Shown piece after piece: positions 1-7,811 of a stretch of 37,811 nucleotides of DNA (the stretch's first letter is position 1; the number at the start of each line of letters is the position of its first letter). The notes under the pieces were generated by a model. The model was not told the DNA's origin. It was given only the letters and a program-made list of their open reading frames with translations, and did no database searches. The stretch lies in contig JAFEEH010000257.1 of the NCBI GenBank assembly GCA_018241185.1, forward strand, positions 1-37,811, in the 5' to 3' direction. Source of the DNA: Pseudomonadota bacterium (GTDB lineage Bacteria > Pseudomonadota > Gammaproteobacteria > Burkholderiales > Burkholderiaceae_C). A program made the translations under genes and the position numbers.

Positions 1-589
1 AGACCACGTCGGACTCGCGCCAGAGCGTGGCGAGGTCCACGGTCTGGATGGTGTCGGGCAGGTTCCTGGCGAAGGGGTCGAAGCCGATGACCCGCATGTC
101 CATGGCATGCGCCATGCGCGCGAAGCGCTGACCGATGGCGCCAAGGCCCACCAGGCCCACGGTGCGGCCACCCAGCTCCAGGCTCTTGTGCGTGGCCTTG
201 TCCCAGTGGCCGGCATGCATGCGCGCATCCAGCGCCACCACCGACTTGGCGCAGGCCAGCATCAGCGCCAGGGCCTGCTCGGCCACGGCCGCGGCGTTGG
301 CGCCGGCGGCGGCCACCACCTCGATGCCGCGTGCCTTGGCCGCGGCCTTGTCGATGGTGTCGGTGCCGCTGCCGTGCTTGGAGATGACCTTGAGCGAAGG
401 CGCTGCGTCCATCACCGCCTCACCCACCTTGCCGTAACGCACGATGATGGCCACCGGGTCGTGGCGCTTGCACAGCGCGATCAGGTCGTCCTCGGTCGGC
501 GTCTTGCCGGCATAGACCACCTCCATGTTCTTCAACAGGGTCAGCGCCTGCGGTGCGAGATCCGCACCCGTGACGAGGACGGTGCTCAC
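1..589 (-). CDS. D-2-hydroxyacid dehydrogenase (3-phosphoglycerate dehydrogenase-like), C-terminus outside the window
   Basis: NAD-dependent D-isomer 2-hydroxyacid dehydrogenase. About 196 N-terminal residues are visible and the gene runs off the left edge. They include the substrate-domain block RYGKVGEAVMDAAPSL followed by KHGSGTDTID, and the Rossmann dinucleotide motif GLVGLGAIGQRFA near residue 148. The start is GTG at 589-587, overlapping the TGA of the RraA-like gene by four bases (GTGA), with a strong AAGGAAGG ribosome site inside the end of that gene. The two are therefore almost certainly translationally coupled. As last visible gene of a catabolic operon it may reduce or oxidise a hydroxy/keto acid made by the aldolase-like protein. 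The substrate cannot be read from the sequence; a serA role is less likely than a catabolic one. Confidence 0.88.
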   Translation of the reverse strand, partial: MSTVLVTGADLAPQALTLLKNMEVVYAGKTPTEDDLIALCKRHDPVAIIVRYGKVGEAVMDAAPSLKVISKHGSGTDTIDKAAAKARGIEVVAAAGANAAAVAEQALALMLACAKSVVALDARMHAGHWDKATHKSLELGGRTVGLVGLGAIGQRFARMAHAMDMRVIGFDPFARNLPDTIQTVDLATLWRESDVV

Positions 590-1272
590 AACGTTTCGCC
601 TTCCTTCAGCACGCCGGCCGCGCGAAGGGCGGCAGGCAGCCACTTGGAGGCGGTGTCGCCGCGCGAGATGGCGTCCAGGCGGGCGGCCTCGTCGGCCACC
701 TTCTTGTCGGCCAGGGCCAGCATGGCGGGCGCCTTCTCGCGCTCGATCACGACCACGCCGTCCGCATCGCCCACCACCAGGTCGCCCGGGTTGACGCTGG
801 CGCCCCCGGCGGAGATCGGGTGGTTGATGCGGCCGGGCACGAACTTGGTGGGGCCGGCGGGGTTGAAGCCGGCGCTGAAGACCGGGAAGTCCAGCGCCAG
901 CAGCTCCAGCTTGTCGCGGATGGCGCCGTCGACGATCACGCCGGCCAGGCCGCGCTTCTTGCAGGCGCTGAGCATCAGCGTGCCCATGAGGGCGGCGGTC
1001 TGGTCGCCCTTGCCGTCGATCACCAGCACGTCGCCCGGCTGGGCCAGCGCGATGGCGGCATGGATCATCAGGTTGTCGCCGGGGCGCACCTCGACGGTGA
1101 AGGCCGGGCCGGCAACGATCATCTTGTTGTCCACCGGCGCGACGCGGGCGTTCATGGTCCCGCGACGACCGGCCACGTCGGCCAGGATGGCGGCCTGAAA
1201 GGTCTTCGCCTTGGCGACGACCTCGGGGGCGACACGCTCGATGTCGCGGATGATTTCTGGGAGTTGGCTCAT
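586..1272 (-). CDS. RraA-like / 4-hydroxy-4-methyl-2-oxoglutarate (HMG/CHA) aldolase family protein
   Basis: A 228-residue protein of the RraA/HMG-aldolase fold. Class II pyruvate aldolases of this family split 4-hydroxy-4-methyl-2-oxoglutarate or 4-carboxy-4-hydroxy-2-oxoadipate. VIVDGAIRDKLEL (residues 112-124) carries the RDxxEL signature typical of the aldolases, with R119-D120 as the expected substrate/metal pair. PGDVLVIDGKGD (79-90) and NPGDLVVGDADGVVVI near the end are family blocks. The ATG at 1272 lies 41 bases after the stop of the Bug gene and has only a weak ribosome site; the end overlaps the dehydrogenase start. Next to a LigI-like lactonase, an aldolase step in a lactone/oxalomesaconate-type route is plausible. 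A non-catalytic RraA-like role cannot be excluded. Confidence 0.87.
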   Translation of the reverse strand: MSQLPEIIRDIERVAPEVVAKAKTFQAAILADVAGRRGTMNARVAPVDNKMIVAGPAFTVEVRPGDNLMIHAAIALAQPGDVLVIDGKGDQTAALMGTLMLSACKKRGLAGVIVDGAIRDKLELLALDFPVFSAGFNPAGPTKFVPGRINHPISAGGASVNPGDLVVGDADGVVVIEREKAPAMLALADKKVADEAARLDAISRGDTASKWLPAALRAAGVLKEGETL

Positions 1273-1313
1273 GGCGTTGGCTCGGTTCGTGGGAGGAGAG
1301 GAGGAGGGAGGAA

Positions 1314-2300
1314 TCAGTCGGCCTTGATGCCACCCTTGCGGATGACCTCGGCCCATTTGGCGGAATCGGACTTCTGCAGCGCGCCCAGCTGCGCGGGCGT
1401 GCCGCCCACCAGCGTGATGCCCAGCTTGTCGGCCAGGGCGACCACGTCCGCGGTCTTGAGGGCGGCGTTGATGTCGCGGTTGAGGCGGTCCACGATCGGC
1501 GCGGGTGTGCCGGCCGGCGCGAACACGGCCTGCCACTGCTCGACCACGAAGTCCTTGAGGCCGGCCTCGCCCATGGTGGGCACGTCCGGCAGGGCCTTGA
1601 GGCGGGCGGCCGAGGTCACGGCCAAAGCGCGCAGCCGGCCCGACTGCACATGCGGCAGCGCCGCGGCGGCCGGGGCGAACATGAAGTTCACCTGTTCGCC
1701 TAGCGTGTCCTGCAGCGCGGGGGTGTCGCCCTTGTAGGGCACGTGGATGAAGCGCGTACCGGTCTGCTGCGCCATCAGCTCTCCCTGCATCTGCAGGATG
1801 GTGCCTGTGCCGCCCGAGGCGAAGGCCAGCTTGCCGGGCTGCGCCTTGGCGGCGGCCAGCAGGTCGGCCACGCTGCGGTAGGGCTGGTTCGCGCCCATCA
1901 CCAGGATGTGCGGAATGGTGCCGATGGTCACCACTGGCGCAAAGCTGCCGATGGGGTCGTAGGGCAGCTTGCCCATCAGGTGCGGCGCGATGGCCTGCGG
2001 GCCGATGGAGGTCCCCAGCAGCGTGTAGCCGTCCGGCGCCGACTTGGCGACATAGGCCGCGCCGATGGTGCCGGTGGCGCCGGCGCGGTTGTCCACGATC
2101 ACGTGGGTGCCCAGCAAGCCGCCGAGCTTCTGCGCCACGGCGCGGCCCAGCACGTCGGTGCTGCCGCCAGGCGGATAGGGCACGACCCAAGTGATGACAC
2201 GGCCGGTGGGCCAGTCGCCCTGGGCCCAGCCGCTGCCGGCGGCCAGCAGGGAGGCGGCGCCGGCGATGAGGGAACGGCGGGTGAGGAAAGTCGGGTTCAT
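1314..2300 (-). CDS. Bug/TctC-family periplasmic binding protein
   Basis: A 328-residue tripartite tricarboxylate transporter receptor (Bug family). These periplasmic proteins bind carboxylates or aromatic acids and pass them to a TctAB-type membrane partner, which is not in this window. The N-terminus has a signal peptide with a twin-arginine-like TRRSLIAGAA and a cleavage region at GSGWAQ. The mature part shows the Bug blocks VVPYPPGGSTDVLGR, VIVDNRAGATGTIGA and APDGYTLLG, and the later VPTMGEAG. The ATG at 2300 overlaps the TGA of the amidohydrolase (ATGA), and an AAGGAG ribosome site sits within that gene, so expression is coupled. The ligand is probably the substrate or a precursor for the operon's lactonase; this is inferred from position only. 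Confidence 0.93.
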   Translation of the reverse strand: MNPTFLTRRSLIAGAASLLAAGSGWAQGDWPTGRVITWVVPYPPGGSTDVLGRAVAQKLGGLLGTHVIVDNRAGATGTIGAAYVAKSAPDGYTLLGTSIGPQAIAPHLMGKLPYDPIGSFAPVVTIGTIPHILVMGANQPYRSVADLLAAAKAQPGKLAFASGGTGTILQMQGELMAQQTGTRFIHVPYKGDTPALQDTLGEQVNFMFAPAAAALPHVQSGRLRALAVTSAARLKALPDVPTMGEAGLKDFVVEQWQAVFAPAGTPAPIVDRLNRDINAALKTADVVALADKLGITLVGGTPAQLGALQKSDSAKWAEVIRKGGIKAD

Positions 2301-3250
2301 GTCTTGTGGTCTCCTTGCGATTCGATGGAAGGGCCGAAGCCGTAAAGCGCGGCTGGGTTGTGGACCAGCACGCGGGCGAACAGCTCGCTGCCAGTCCACT
2401 GCGCCAGCCGGTCGAGCTGGCGGGCGTCGTCGGGCAGCGGCTGCAGCCCGGCCGAGGCGGTGGCATGCGGCCAGTCGCTGCCCCAGACGACGCGCTCGGG
2501 CGCGGCCTCCAGGAAGCTGCGGGCCAGCGTGTCGAGCGCCGGGTCGTCGGTGCTGTGCGTGGGGCTCACCAGATAGCCGCCGGACAGCTTGATCCACGCC
2601 TGGCCTGCCTGCAGCAGTTGCAGCACCACGGCGTGCGCGGGATGGCGGCCGGTATCGGCGGGCGACAGCCGCGCGAAGTGGTCGAAGACCAGGGGCACGG
2701 GCAGCGCGGACAGCATGTCGGCCCGGGCCTGCAGCACATCGGCCGGCATCAGCAGCTGCAGGTGCCAGCCCAGCGGCGCGATGCGCTGCGCGATGGGCAT
2801 GAGCATGGCCGCATGCGTGCCCACGCCCAGCGAGAGGTTCAGCCGAACGCCGCGTACGCCCTGCGCGTGCAGGCGTTCCAGTTCGGCGTCGGGTTCGGTG
2901 CCGTCTATCACGGCCACGCCGCGGGCATCGTCGCCGAGGGCCTGCAGCGCCTGCAGCATCGGACGGTTGTCGGTGCCGTAGGTGGACGGGGTCACGAGCA
3001 CGCAGCGGCGCAGCCCGGTGCGCTGCTGGAGCCGGCGGTAGTCGGCCACGCTCGCATCGGGTGGCGTCAGGCGCGCGCCGGGCACGGCGCGATAGCGGGC
3101 GTCGTAGACGTGGACGTGGGCATCGCACGCGCCGGCCGGCAAGGCCATGGTGGGTGGCTGCGTGCCGGCGGAGAAAGGCACGGACGCCGCGACCACGGCC
3201 ACGCGCGCCGAGGCTGGCAGCGTCGCGGGCGGGTTGGCAGTGGGGTGCAT
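2297..3250 (-). CDS. Amidohydrolase family 2 protein, PDC lactonase / D-galactarolactone isomerase-like
   Basis: A 317-residue TIM-barrel amidohydrolase_2 protein. After an unusual N-terminal extension of about 40 residues, the barrel starts with CDAHVHVYD (H45, H47), followed by a TPSTYGTDNRPML block, HFARLSP, and the C-terminal VWGSDWPHA carrying the late catalytic Asp. The YGTDNR block and overall layout resemble 2-pyrone-4,6-dicarboxylate lactonase (LigI) and D-galactarolactone isomerase, which act on lactones. An AGGAGA ribosome site eight bases before the ATG at 3250 supports this start. An internal Met at residue 35 would remove the extension but is less well placed. It is first gene of a minus-strand operon continuing with Bug, RraA-like and dehydrogenase genes. 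The exact substrate is unknown. Confidence 0.87.
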   Translation of the reverse strand: MHPTANPPATLPASARVAVVAASVPFSAGTQPPTMALPAGACDAHVHVYDARYRAVPGARLTPPDASVADYRRLQQRTGLRRCVLVTPSTYGTDNRPMLQALQALGDDARGVAVIDGTEPDAELERLHAQGVRGVRLNLSLGVGTHAAMLMPIAQRIAPLGWHLQLLMPADVLQARADMLSALPVPLVFDHFARLSPADTGRHPAHAVVLQLLQAGQAWIKLSGGYLVSPTHSTDDPALDTLARSFLEAAPERVVWGSDWPHATASAGLQPLPDDARQLDRLAQWTGSELFARVLVHNPAALYGFGPSIESQGDHKT

Positions 3251-3328
3251 CGGTTCGTCTCCTGTCGCGGCGTCTTGGCGCCGGGATCGGGACGAACTTT
3301 AGGCAGGCGTTGCGTCAGTCACAATGAT

Positions 3329-3345
3329 GTTTCGTCCTGAGAAAC
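3329..3345. promoter_or_regulatory. Possible operator: GTTTC-N7-GAAAC inverted repeat
   Basis: Five-base arms GTTTC and GAAAC separated by seven bases lie 79 bases upstream of the first gene of the minus-strand lactonase operon. A further GAAACG half-site follows about 15 bases on. The position fits a transcription-factor site for an operon whose regulator is not in the window. The rest of the roughly 180-base stretch between 3251 and the hairpin at 3434 shows no gene. Confidence 0.3.
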
Positions 3346-3433
3346 GCGTTGTGGTGCGTGAAACGACCGTGCGGGGTGGGGCGCAGGCGCGGTGGACGCA
3401 TGCCTCCAGCGGTATGGATGACGCAAAGGCAGC

Positions 3434-3464
3434 GCGCCCCGCCGAGCGGACTCGAGCGGGGCGC
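3434..3464 (-). terminator. Strong hairpin, likely terminator of the DUF3829 lipoprotein gene
   Basis: A near-perfect stem: GCGCCCCGC pairs with GCGGGGCGC, continued inward by CGAG/CTCG around the tetraloop CGGA, with one bulged A. It lies 36 bases beyond the lipoprotein stop codon. Reading on the minus strand it is followed by a short pyrimidine run (GCTGCCTTTG) rather than a full T-tract, so termination is probable but not certain. Confidence 0.5.
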
Positions 3465-3500
3465 ACATGGTGGCCGCGTGCATCGCGGCCGGGGTCCGCG

Positions 3501-4523
3501 TCAGCGGCTCATCATGTTGCTGGCGTCGATGGCGTCGTTGAACTTGCCGATGGCGTCGTTGAACTTCTGCGGGTTCTTGCGCGCCTCGCGGTAGCTGCCC
3601 GCGAACGCCGTCAGGCTGGAAGCGATCGAGTCGTAGCGGTCGATCATCGGCAGGCTCTTGGGCGATTCGGCCTTGCGCTTCTCGTGCTCGGCGCGCATCT
3701 CGACGAGCTTGGCCTCCATCACGGCCAGTTGCGCGTTGGCCTTCTCGATCTTGGCTGCGTCCTTGAAGTCCTTGGCGCTGCTGAAGGTGTCCGCGACCGC
3801 GCGCGCGGCATTCAGCGCCTCGGCCTTGTAGAGCTCCAGCAGCTTGCCACTGGCCTTGTAGGCAGCCAGCGCCTTGGCGTTGGACTCCTTGGCGACGTCG
3901 TCGACGGCGGCCGAGAACCGCTTGAGCGCGTCGTTGATCTTCTCCACGCCCTCTATGTACATCGGAAGCATGCGCTTGCCTTCGGCGCCGTGGTCGTCCT
4001 CGTACTTCCTGGCCTTGTTGTATTCCTCGAGGCTCTTCCAGTTGGGCACGTACTTCTGAGTTGTCTCCAGCAGGTTGCGCGCCGCGGCGTCGGCGGCGGG
4101 CATGCTCGCGGGGTTGTCCAGCGCCGCCTTGATGTTCTTGACGAAGGAGTCGTCGAAGTAGTGCGTGTCGGTGCGGATGGCCTTGAAGTCGCCCTTGGCC
4201 ACCTTGGCGCGCGCCTGCGCCGCCCACTGCGCGAAGGTCTCGTTGACGCTGCTGTTGAACTTGAGCAGCCGGTTGTTGATCTGGATGTACGCCTGGGCCT
4301 TCTTGTCCCACTGCTGCGATGCGCTGTCCGGGTTGGCGGCGGCCGCCGGGCCACCGCTTGGCTTGCCTGTGGCGCTGGCCGTGGCAGAAGCTGCCGCGCT
4401 TGCGGCCGGTGGTGCGGCGGGCGGCGCGGCCGCCTTGTCGTCCGTCTTTCCGCAGGCTGCGAGGCCCAGCAGAACCATGCTGGCCATGGCCAGCCGGGTC
4501 TGCCTCGACGATGTCGATGTCAT
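3501..4523 (-). CDS. DUF3829 (YiiG-like) lipoprotein
   Basis: A 340-residue predicted lipoprotein of the DUF3829/YiiG family, whose function is not established. The N-terminus has a signal peptide ending in a lipobox (LLGLAAC, then GKTDDK), so it should be lipid-anchored after cleavage before that Cys. A low-complexity Ala/Pro/Ser linker of roughly 40 residues follows. The rest is a long, charged, helical domain with blocks such as KYVPNWKSLEEYNKARKYED and YREARKNPQKFNDAIGKFND. I chose the ATG at 4523 rather than an upstream ATG at 4568 because it has an AGGGAG ribosome site and places the signal peptide at the N-terminus. It appears to be a single-gene unit with a hairpin terminator behind it. 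Confidence 0.88.
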   Translation of the reverse strand: MTSTSSRQTRLAMASMVLLGLAACGKTDDKAAAPPAAPPAASAAASATASATGKPSGGPAAAANPDSASQQWDKKAQAYIQINNRLLKFNSSVNETFAQWAAQARAKVAKGDFKAIRTDTHYFDDSFVKNIKAALDNPASMPAADAAARNLLETTQKYVPNWKSLEEYNKARKYEDDHGAEGKRMLPMYIEGVEKINDALKRFSAAVDDVAKESNAKALAAYKASGKLLELYKAEALNAARAVADTFSSAKDFKDAAKIEKANAQLAVMEAKLVEMRAEHEKRKAESPKSLPMIDRYDSIASSLTAFAGSYREARKNPQKFNDAIGKFNDAIDASNMMSR

Positions 4524-4644
4524 TGCTACTCCCTGTCGAAGGTGGGTGAAGAAGGGGCGCATTCTCATCGATGCCTGCGACGCAGGATCGACAGGCGCGT
4601 CGCCTCGACGACGGGCCGTGCTTCGCGGCCGCGAGGCCTTGTGC

Positions 4645-4893
4645 TCAGGGCAGAGGACCGATGCGCGCGAGCCAGGATCGCCGGCCCCGCGCCGTGGCCC
4701 ACAGCGACTGCACGCCCAGACCTGCGAGCGCCGCCGCGGCCACGAGCGCGCCGGTGCCGACCTTGCCCGCGGCGACCAGCACCGCCACCCCGAGGCCCAG
4801 GAAGATCAGCCCCGCAACCCAGCCTGCGATGCGCTCGCTGCGCCGGAGCGTGGGAGGCGCAGCGAGCGGCTGCAAGGCGGACGGCTCGTGCAT
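4645..4893 (-). CDS. Small hypothetical membrane protein (82 aa)
   Basis: A short ORF whose ATG (4893) lies 15 bases after the stop of the thioesterase gene on the same strand, so the two probably share a transcript. After a soluble N-terminus of about 20 residues (LRRSERIAGW), two hydrophobic segments (VAGLIFLGLGVAVLVAAG and TGALVAAAALAGLGVQSLW) are separated by a very short turn. A basic tail, ATARGRRSWLARIG, ends the protein. This predicts a two-helix inner-membrane hairpin. I do not recognise a family, and no catalytic residues are apparent. Confidence 0.6.
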   Translation of the reverse strand: MHEPSALQPLAAPPTLRRSERIAGWVAGLIFLGLGVAVLVAAGKVGTGALVAAAALAGLGVQSLWATARGRRSWLARIGPLP

Positions 4894-4907
4894 GACGATG
4901 CGAGGTC

Positions 4908-5363
4908 TCAGGCCGCGCTGGAACCCGCCACCGACTTGGCTGCGGCGAGGTGAGCGCGCGCCCGCTCCGCCAGGGCCATCTCGCCCGGCGTGCCCGGCAC
5001 GAACGCGTCGACCGGCAGGGGCCGCCCATGCGAATCGACGGCCACGAAGACGATCAGGCACTCGGTCGTCTTGGTCATCTGCCCGCCCTTCATGTCGCCG
5101 CTGCGCACCTCGACCGAAATGTTCATGCTGGTGTTGCCGGTGTATGCGAGCCGGGCCTCCACCTCGACCAGGTCGCCGATCATGATCGGGCGGTGGAAGC
5201 GGATGCTGCCGATGAAGACCGTGACGCAGTAGTTGTGCGACCAGCTCGTGGCGCAGGCATAGCCGGCCTCGTCGATCCACTTCATGACGGTGCCGCCGTG
5301 CACCTTGCCGCCGAAATTGACGGTGCTGGGTTCGGCGAGAAAGCGGAGGGTGATCGACGACAT
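4908..5363 (-). CDS. Acyl-CoA thioesterase (hotdog fold, YciA/BACH type)
   Basis: A 151-residue single-hotdog acyl-CoA thioesterase, hydrolysing acyl-CoA to free acid and CoA in the cytoplasm. Family blocks are NFGGKVHGGTVMKWIDEAGY (residues 16-35; the Asp of WIDEAGY is the expected catalytic acid), FIGSIRFHRPIMIGDLVEV, and the later TECLIVFVAVDSHGRP. Length and block order fit the YciA-like group. The ATG at 5363 fits the usual MSSITLRFLAEPSTVNFGG start. A small membrane protein follows 15 bases downstream. About 100 bases without a gene separate it from the LysR gene upstream and should hold its promoter, but no clear motif stands out. Chain-length preference cannot be read from sequence. 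Confidence 0.92.
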   Translation of the reverse strand: MSSITLRFLAEPSTVNFGGKVHGGTVMKWIDEAGYACATSWSHNYCVTVFIGSIRFHRPIMIGDLVEVEARLAYTGNTSMNISVEVRSGDMKGGQMTKTTECLIVFVAVDSHGRPLPVDAFVPGTPGEMALAERARAHLAAAKSVAGSSAA

Positions 5364-5460
5364 GGGGCGCCTTCGGGGGTGGAGGTGGGCGCGATTATGC
5401 GAGCGCCGGACACGCTCCGGGTGCCGTCCGTCTCCACGGCGCGGACGGGCGTCGGAACGC

Positions 5461-6357
5461 TCAGCCGCCGCCGAAGAGCTGCGCCAGGGTGCGCCGCAAC
5501 CAGGCGTTGCCGGCGTCGGCATGGAAGCGGGCATGCCAGTGCTGCTTGACCGCGTAGGCCGGCAGCGCGAACGGAAGCTCCAGCCGCTGCACCGGCTCCT
5601 GGGTGGCCAGGATCTCGCCCAGGATGGAGGGCACGATCACCAGCAGCTCGGTGTGCGCCACGATGCGCGCCACGCTCAGGAAGCCCGACAGGCGCACCAC
5701 CACCTGCCGCTGGACGCCCAGGCGCGCGAGGGTCTTGTCGACGATCGCATGGCCGGTGCCGGAGGTGGCCACCACGGCATGGGCCTCGGCCTCGAAGCGC
5801 CGGCGTGTCAGCCGTCCGTCGATGCGAGGATGGCCCCGCGACGCCAGGCAGACGAACTTCTGCATGAACAGCGTCTGCTGGTAGAAGCCGGCGTCGAGTT
5901 GCGGCATGAAGCCCACGGCCAGGTCCACCGCGCCGTCCTCGAGCCGCCGCGGGCTGTCGCTGGAGATGATCTCGGTCTCGATCTGCACGCCCGGCGCCTG
6001 ATGGCGCAGGTGGTCCAGCAGCGCGGGCAGCAGCACCACCTCGCTGATGTCGGTCATGCAGATGCGAAAACTGCGCTCGGCCTGTGCGGGCACGAAACCG
6101 GCGCGGCTGCCCTGCGCCAGTTCGAGCTGCGCGAGCACCTCGCGCAGGTAGGGGTACACGCGCTGTGCGTGCGGCGTGGGCAGCATGCCCTGGGCGGTTC
6201 GAATGAAGAGCCGGTCGCCGAAGTGCGCGCGCAGCTTGCCGAGCATGGTGCTGGCCGCCGCCTGCGCGATGCCCAGGCGGTCGGCCGCACGCGTCACGCT
6301 GGCGGTCTTGTAGACCTCGTCGAAGACGGCGATCCATTCCAGGTCGAGCTTGGCCAT
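5461..6357 (-). CDS. LysR-family transcriptional regulator
   Basis: A 298-residue LysR-type regulator. The N-terminal winged helix-turn-helix (SVTRAADRLGIAQAAASTML, about residues 20-39) is followed by the linker helix and a C-terminal periplasmic-binding-like effector domain starting near residue 90 (FRICMTDISEVVLLPALLDH). It is transcribed away from the flavin monooxygenase gene at 6482, the classic LysR arrangement, so it probably controls that gene in response to an aromatic acid. The sequence looks NahR/NagR/DntR-like. Two starts are possible, 6366 (MVHMAKLD) and 6357 (MAKLD). Neither has a Shine-Dalgarno site, and I prefer 6357 on family length. An ATCG-N7-CGAT site sits immediately upstream, which would allow autoregulation. 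Confidence 0.93.
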   Translation of the reverse strand: MAKLDLEWIAVFDEVYKTASVTRAADRLGIAQAAASTMLGKLRAHFGDRLFIRTAQGMLPTPHAQRVYPYLREVLAQLELAQGSRAGFVPAQAERSFRICMTDISEVVLLPALLDHLRHQAPGVQIETEIISSDSPRRLEDGAVDLAVGFMPQLDAGFYQQTLFMQKFVCLASRGHPRIDGRLTRRRFEAEAHAVVATSGTGHAIVDKTLARLGVQRQVVVRLSGFLSVARIVAHTELLVIVPSILGEILATQEPVQRLELPFALPAYAVKQHWHARFHADAGNAWLRRTLAQLFGGG

Positions 6358-6367
6358 GTGCACCATT

Positions 6368-6382
6368 ATCGAAAAATGCGAT
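6368..6382. promoter_or_regulatory. LysR-type binding site (ATCG-N7-CGAT, T-N11-A)
   Basis: A perfect four-base dyad, ATCG and CGAT, separated by seven bases and containing the T-N11-A pattern typical of LysR recognition sites (T6369, A6381). It lies between the divergent regulator and the monooxygenase gene, 10 bases from the chosen regulator start and about 100 bases from the monooxygenase start. A second dyad, CGCTTGAAGCG, is at 6401-6411 and could be an activation site. Confidence 0.5.
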
Positions 6383-6481
6383 GGAAAGTATCCGACTGAG
6401 CGCTTGAAGCGATAGTGGGGCTTGCGAACAATGCGTGCACTGGCAGCGGCGCGAGTGGCCGCGCGCCTTCAGGAGACACGC

Positions 6482-7744
6482 ATGAATTCCCCCTCTTCCT
6501 CCGCGGTTGCGCGCCCCACGGTCCTGCTCGTCGGCGGCGGCATCGGCGGCATGGCCGCCGCGCTGGCGCTGGCACGTCTGGGCCTGTCAGTCGACCTGCT
6601 CGAGCAGAGCGGCGCCATCGGCGAGATCGGCGCCGGCCTGCAACTCGGGCCCAACGCCTTCGCCGCGCTCGATGCGCTGGGCGTGGGCGAGGCGGTGCGT
6701 CGCGGCTCGGTGTTCACCGAACGCCTGGTCATGATGGACGCGGTCGATTGCAGCGAGGTCGCCTCGGTGCCGGTGGGCGAGGCTTTCCGTCGCCGCTTCG
6801 GCAACCCCTACGCCGTGAGCCACCGCGCCGACCTGCACGGTGCCATCCACCAGGCGGTGCTCGCCCATCCGCTCATCCGCCTGCACACGTCGGCCCATGT
6901 CGAGGCGCTGGAGATCGGCACGCCCGGCGTGCTGGCCGTCACCCGCGACGGCCGGCGCTTCAAGGCCGACGCGATCGTCGGTTGTGACGGCGTCAAGTCG
7001 GTGGTCCGCGGCCACCTGGTAGGCGATGCGCCGCGGGTGTCGGGCCACGTGGTCTACCGTGCCGTGGTGCCCGTGGCCGACATGCCGGCCGACCTGCGCT
7101 GGAACGCGCCCGTGGTCTGGGCCGGCCCCAACTGCCACCTGGTGCACTACCCGCTGCGCGACGGGCAGCAATACAACCTGGTCGTCACCTTCCACAGTCG
7201 CGAGCACGAGGAATGGGGCGTCACGGAAGGGAGCAAGGCCGAAGTGATGTCCTACTTCGAGGGCGTGCATGCGCGGCCGCGCCAGTTGCTGGACCGGCCC
7301 ACCTCGTGGCGTCGCTGGAGCACCGCCGACCGCGACCCGATCGAGCGGTGGGGCGAGGGGCCTGCCACGCTGCTGGGCGATGCGGCGCATCCGATGATGC
7401 AGTACCTGGCGCAGGGCGCCTGCATGGCGATCGAGGATGCGGTGACGCTGGGCGAGGCGGTGAAGGCCTGCGACTTCGACCTGCCCGCTGCGTTCCGCCT
7501 GTACGAGTCGGCCCGCGTGGCCCGCACCGCGCGCGTCGTGCTGTCGGTGCGCGAGATGGGGCGCCTGTACCACGCGAAGGGCGTGGAGCGTCTCGTGCGC
7601 AACAGCCTCTGGGTAGGCCGCACGCCCGAACGCTTTTACGATGCGGTCGAGTGGCTCTATGCGTGGCGTCCGGAGCGTTGCCTGGACGATGCGCCTGCGG
7701 CGCTCCACCCGGCTGCGGCGGTGCCGGTCGCCACCGCCGCGTGA
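6482..7744 (+). CDS. FAD-dependent monooxygenase, 3-hydroxybenzoate 6-monooxygenase-like
   Basis: A 420-residue class A flavoprotein aromatic hydroxylase. VLLVGGGIGGMAAALALA (residues 14-31) is the FAD ADP-binding GxGxxG fold. AIVGCDGVKSVVRG is the DG motif, and ATLLGDAAHPMMQYLAQGA (near residue 300) is the GD motif contacting the flavin ribityl chain. The C-terminal block with ARVVLSVREMGRLYHAKGVE and RTPERFYDAVEWLYAW is typical of the 3-hydroxybenzoate 6-hydroxylases (MhbM, NagX, XlnD), which give gentisate using NADH and O2. A salicylate 1-monooxygenase is the main alternative. The ATG at 6482 has an AGGAGA ribosome site. No gentisate dioxygenase follows; two Bug proteins and another flavoprotein do. 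Confidence 0.85.
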   Translation: MNSPSSSAVARPTVLLVGGGIGGMAAALALARLGLSVDLLEQSGAIGEIGAGLQLGPNAFAALDALGVGEAVRRGSVFTERLVMMDAVDCSEVASVPVGEAFRRRFGNPYAVSHRADLHGAIHQAVLAHPLIRLHTSAHVEALEIGTPGVLAVTRDGRRFKADAIVGCDGVKSVVRGHLVGDAPRVSGHVVYRAVVPVADMPADLRWNAPVVWAGPNCHLVHYPLRDGQQYNLVVTFHSREHEEWGVTEGSKAEVMSYFEGVHARPRQLLDRPTSWRRWSTADRDPIERWGEGPATLLGDAAHPMMQYLAQGACMAIEDAVTLGEAVKACDFDLPAAFRLYESARVARTARVVLSVREMGRLYHAKGVERLVRNSLWVGRTPERFYDAVEWLYAWRPERCLDDAPAALHPAAAVPVATAA

Positions 7745-7811
7745 GCCCGGCGCCGGCACGGCGCCTCGTTCCCCTCGCTGCCCCTCCCGAACAACCACGG
7801 AGACTTCTTCC

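Noticed and set aside
586-2466. A 626-codon frame suggesting a Bug/RraA fusion
   Set aside because: Only the last 228 codons are RraA-like. The preceding part is a shadow of the Bug gene in another frame.
7749-7765. GGCGCC-GGCAC-GGCGCC hairpin after the monooxygenase gene as a terminator
   Set aside because: The stem is short and self-complementary, with no T-tract, and the Bug gene follows closely. It is likely chance in G+C-rich DNA.
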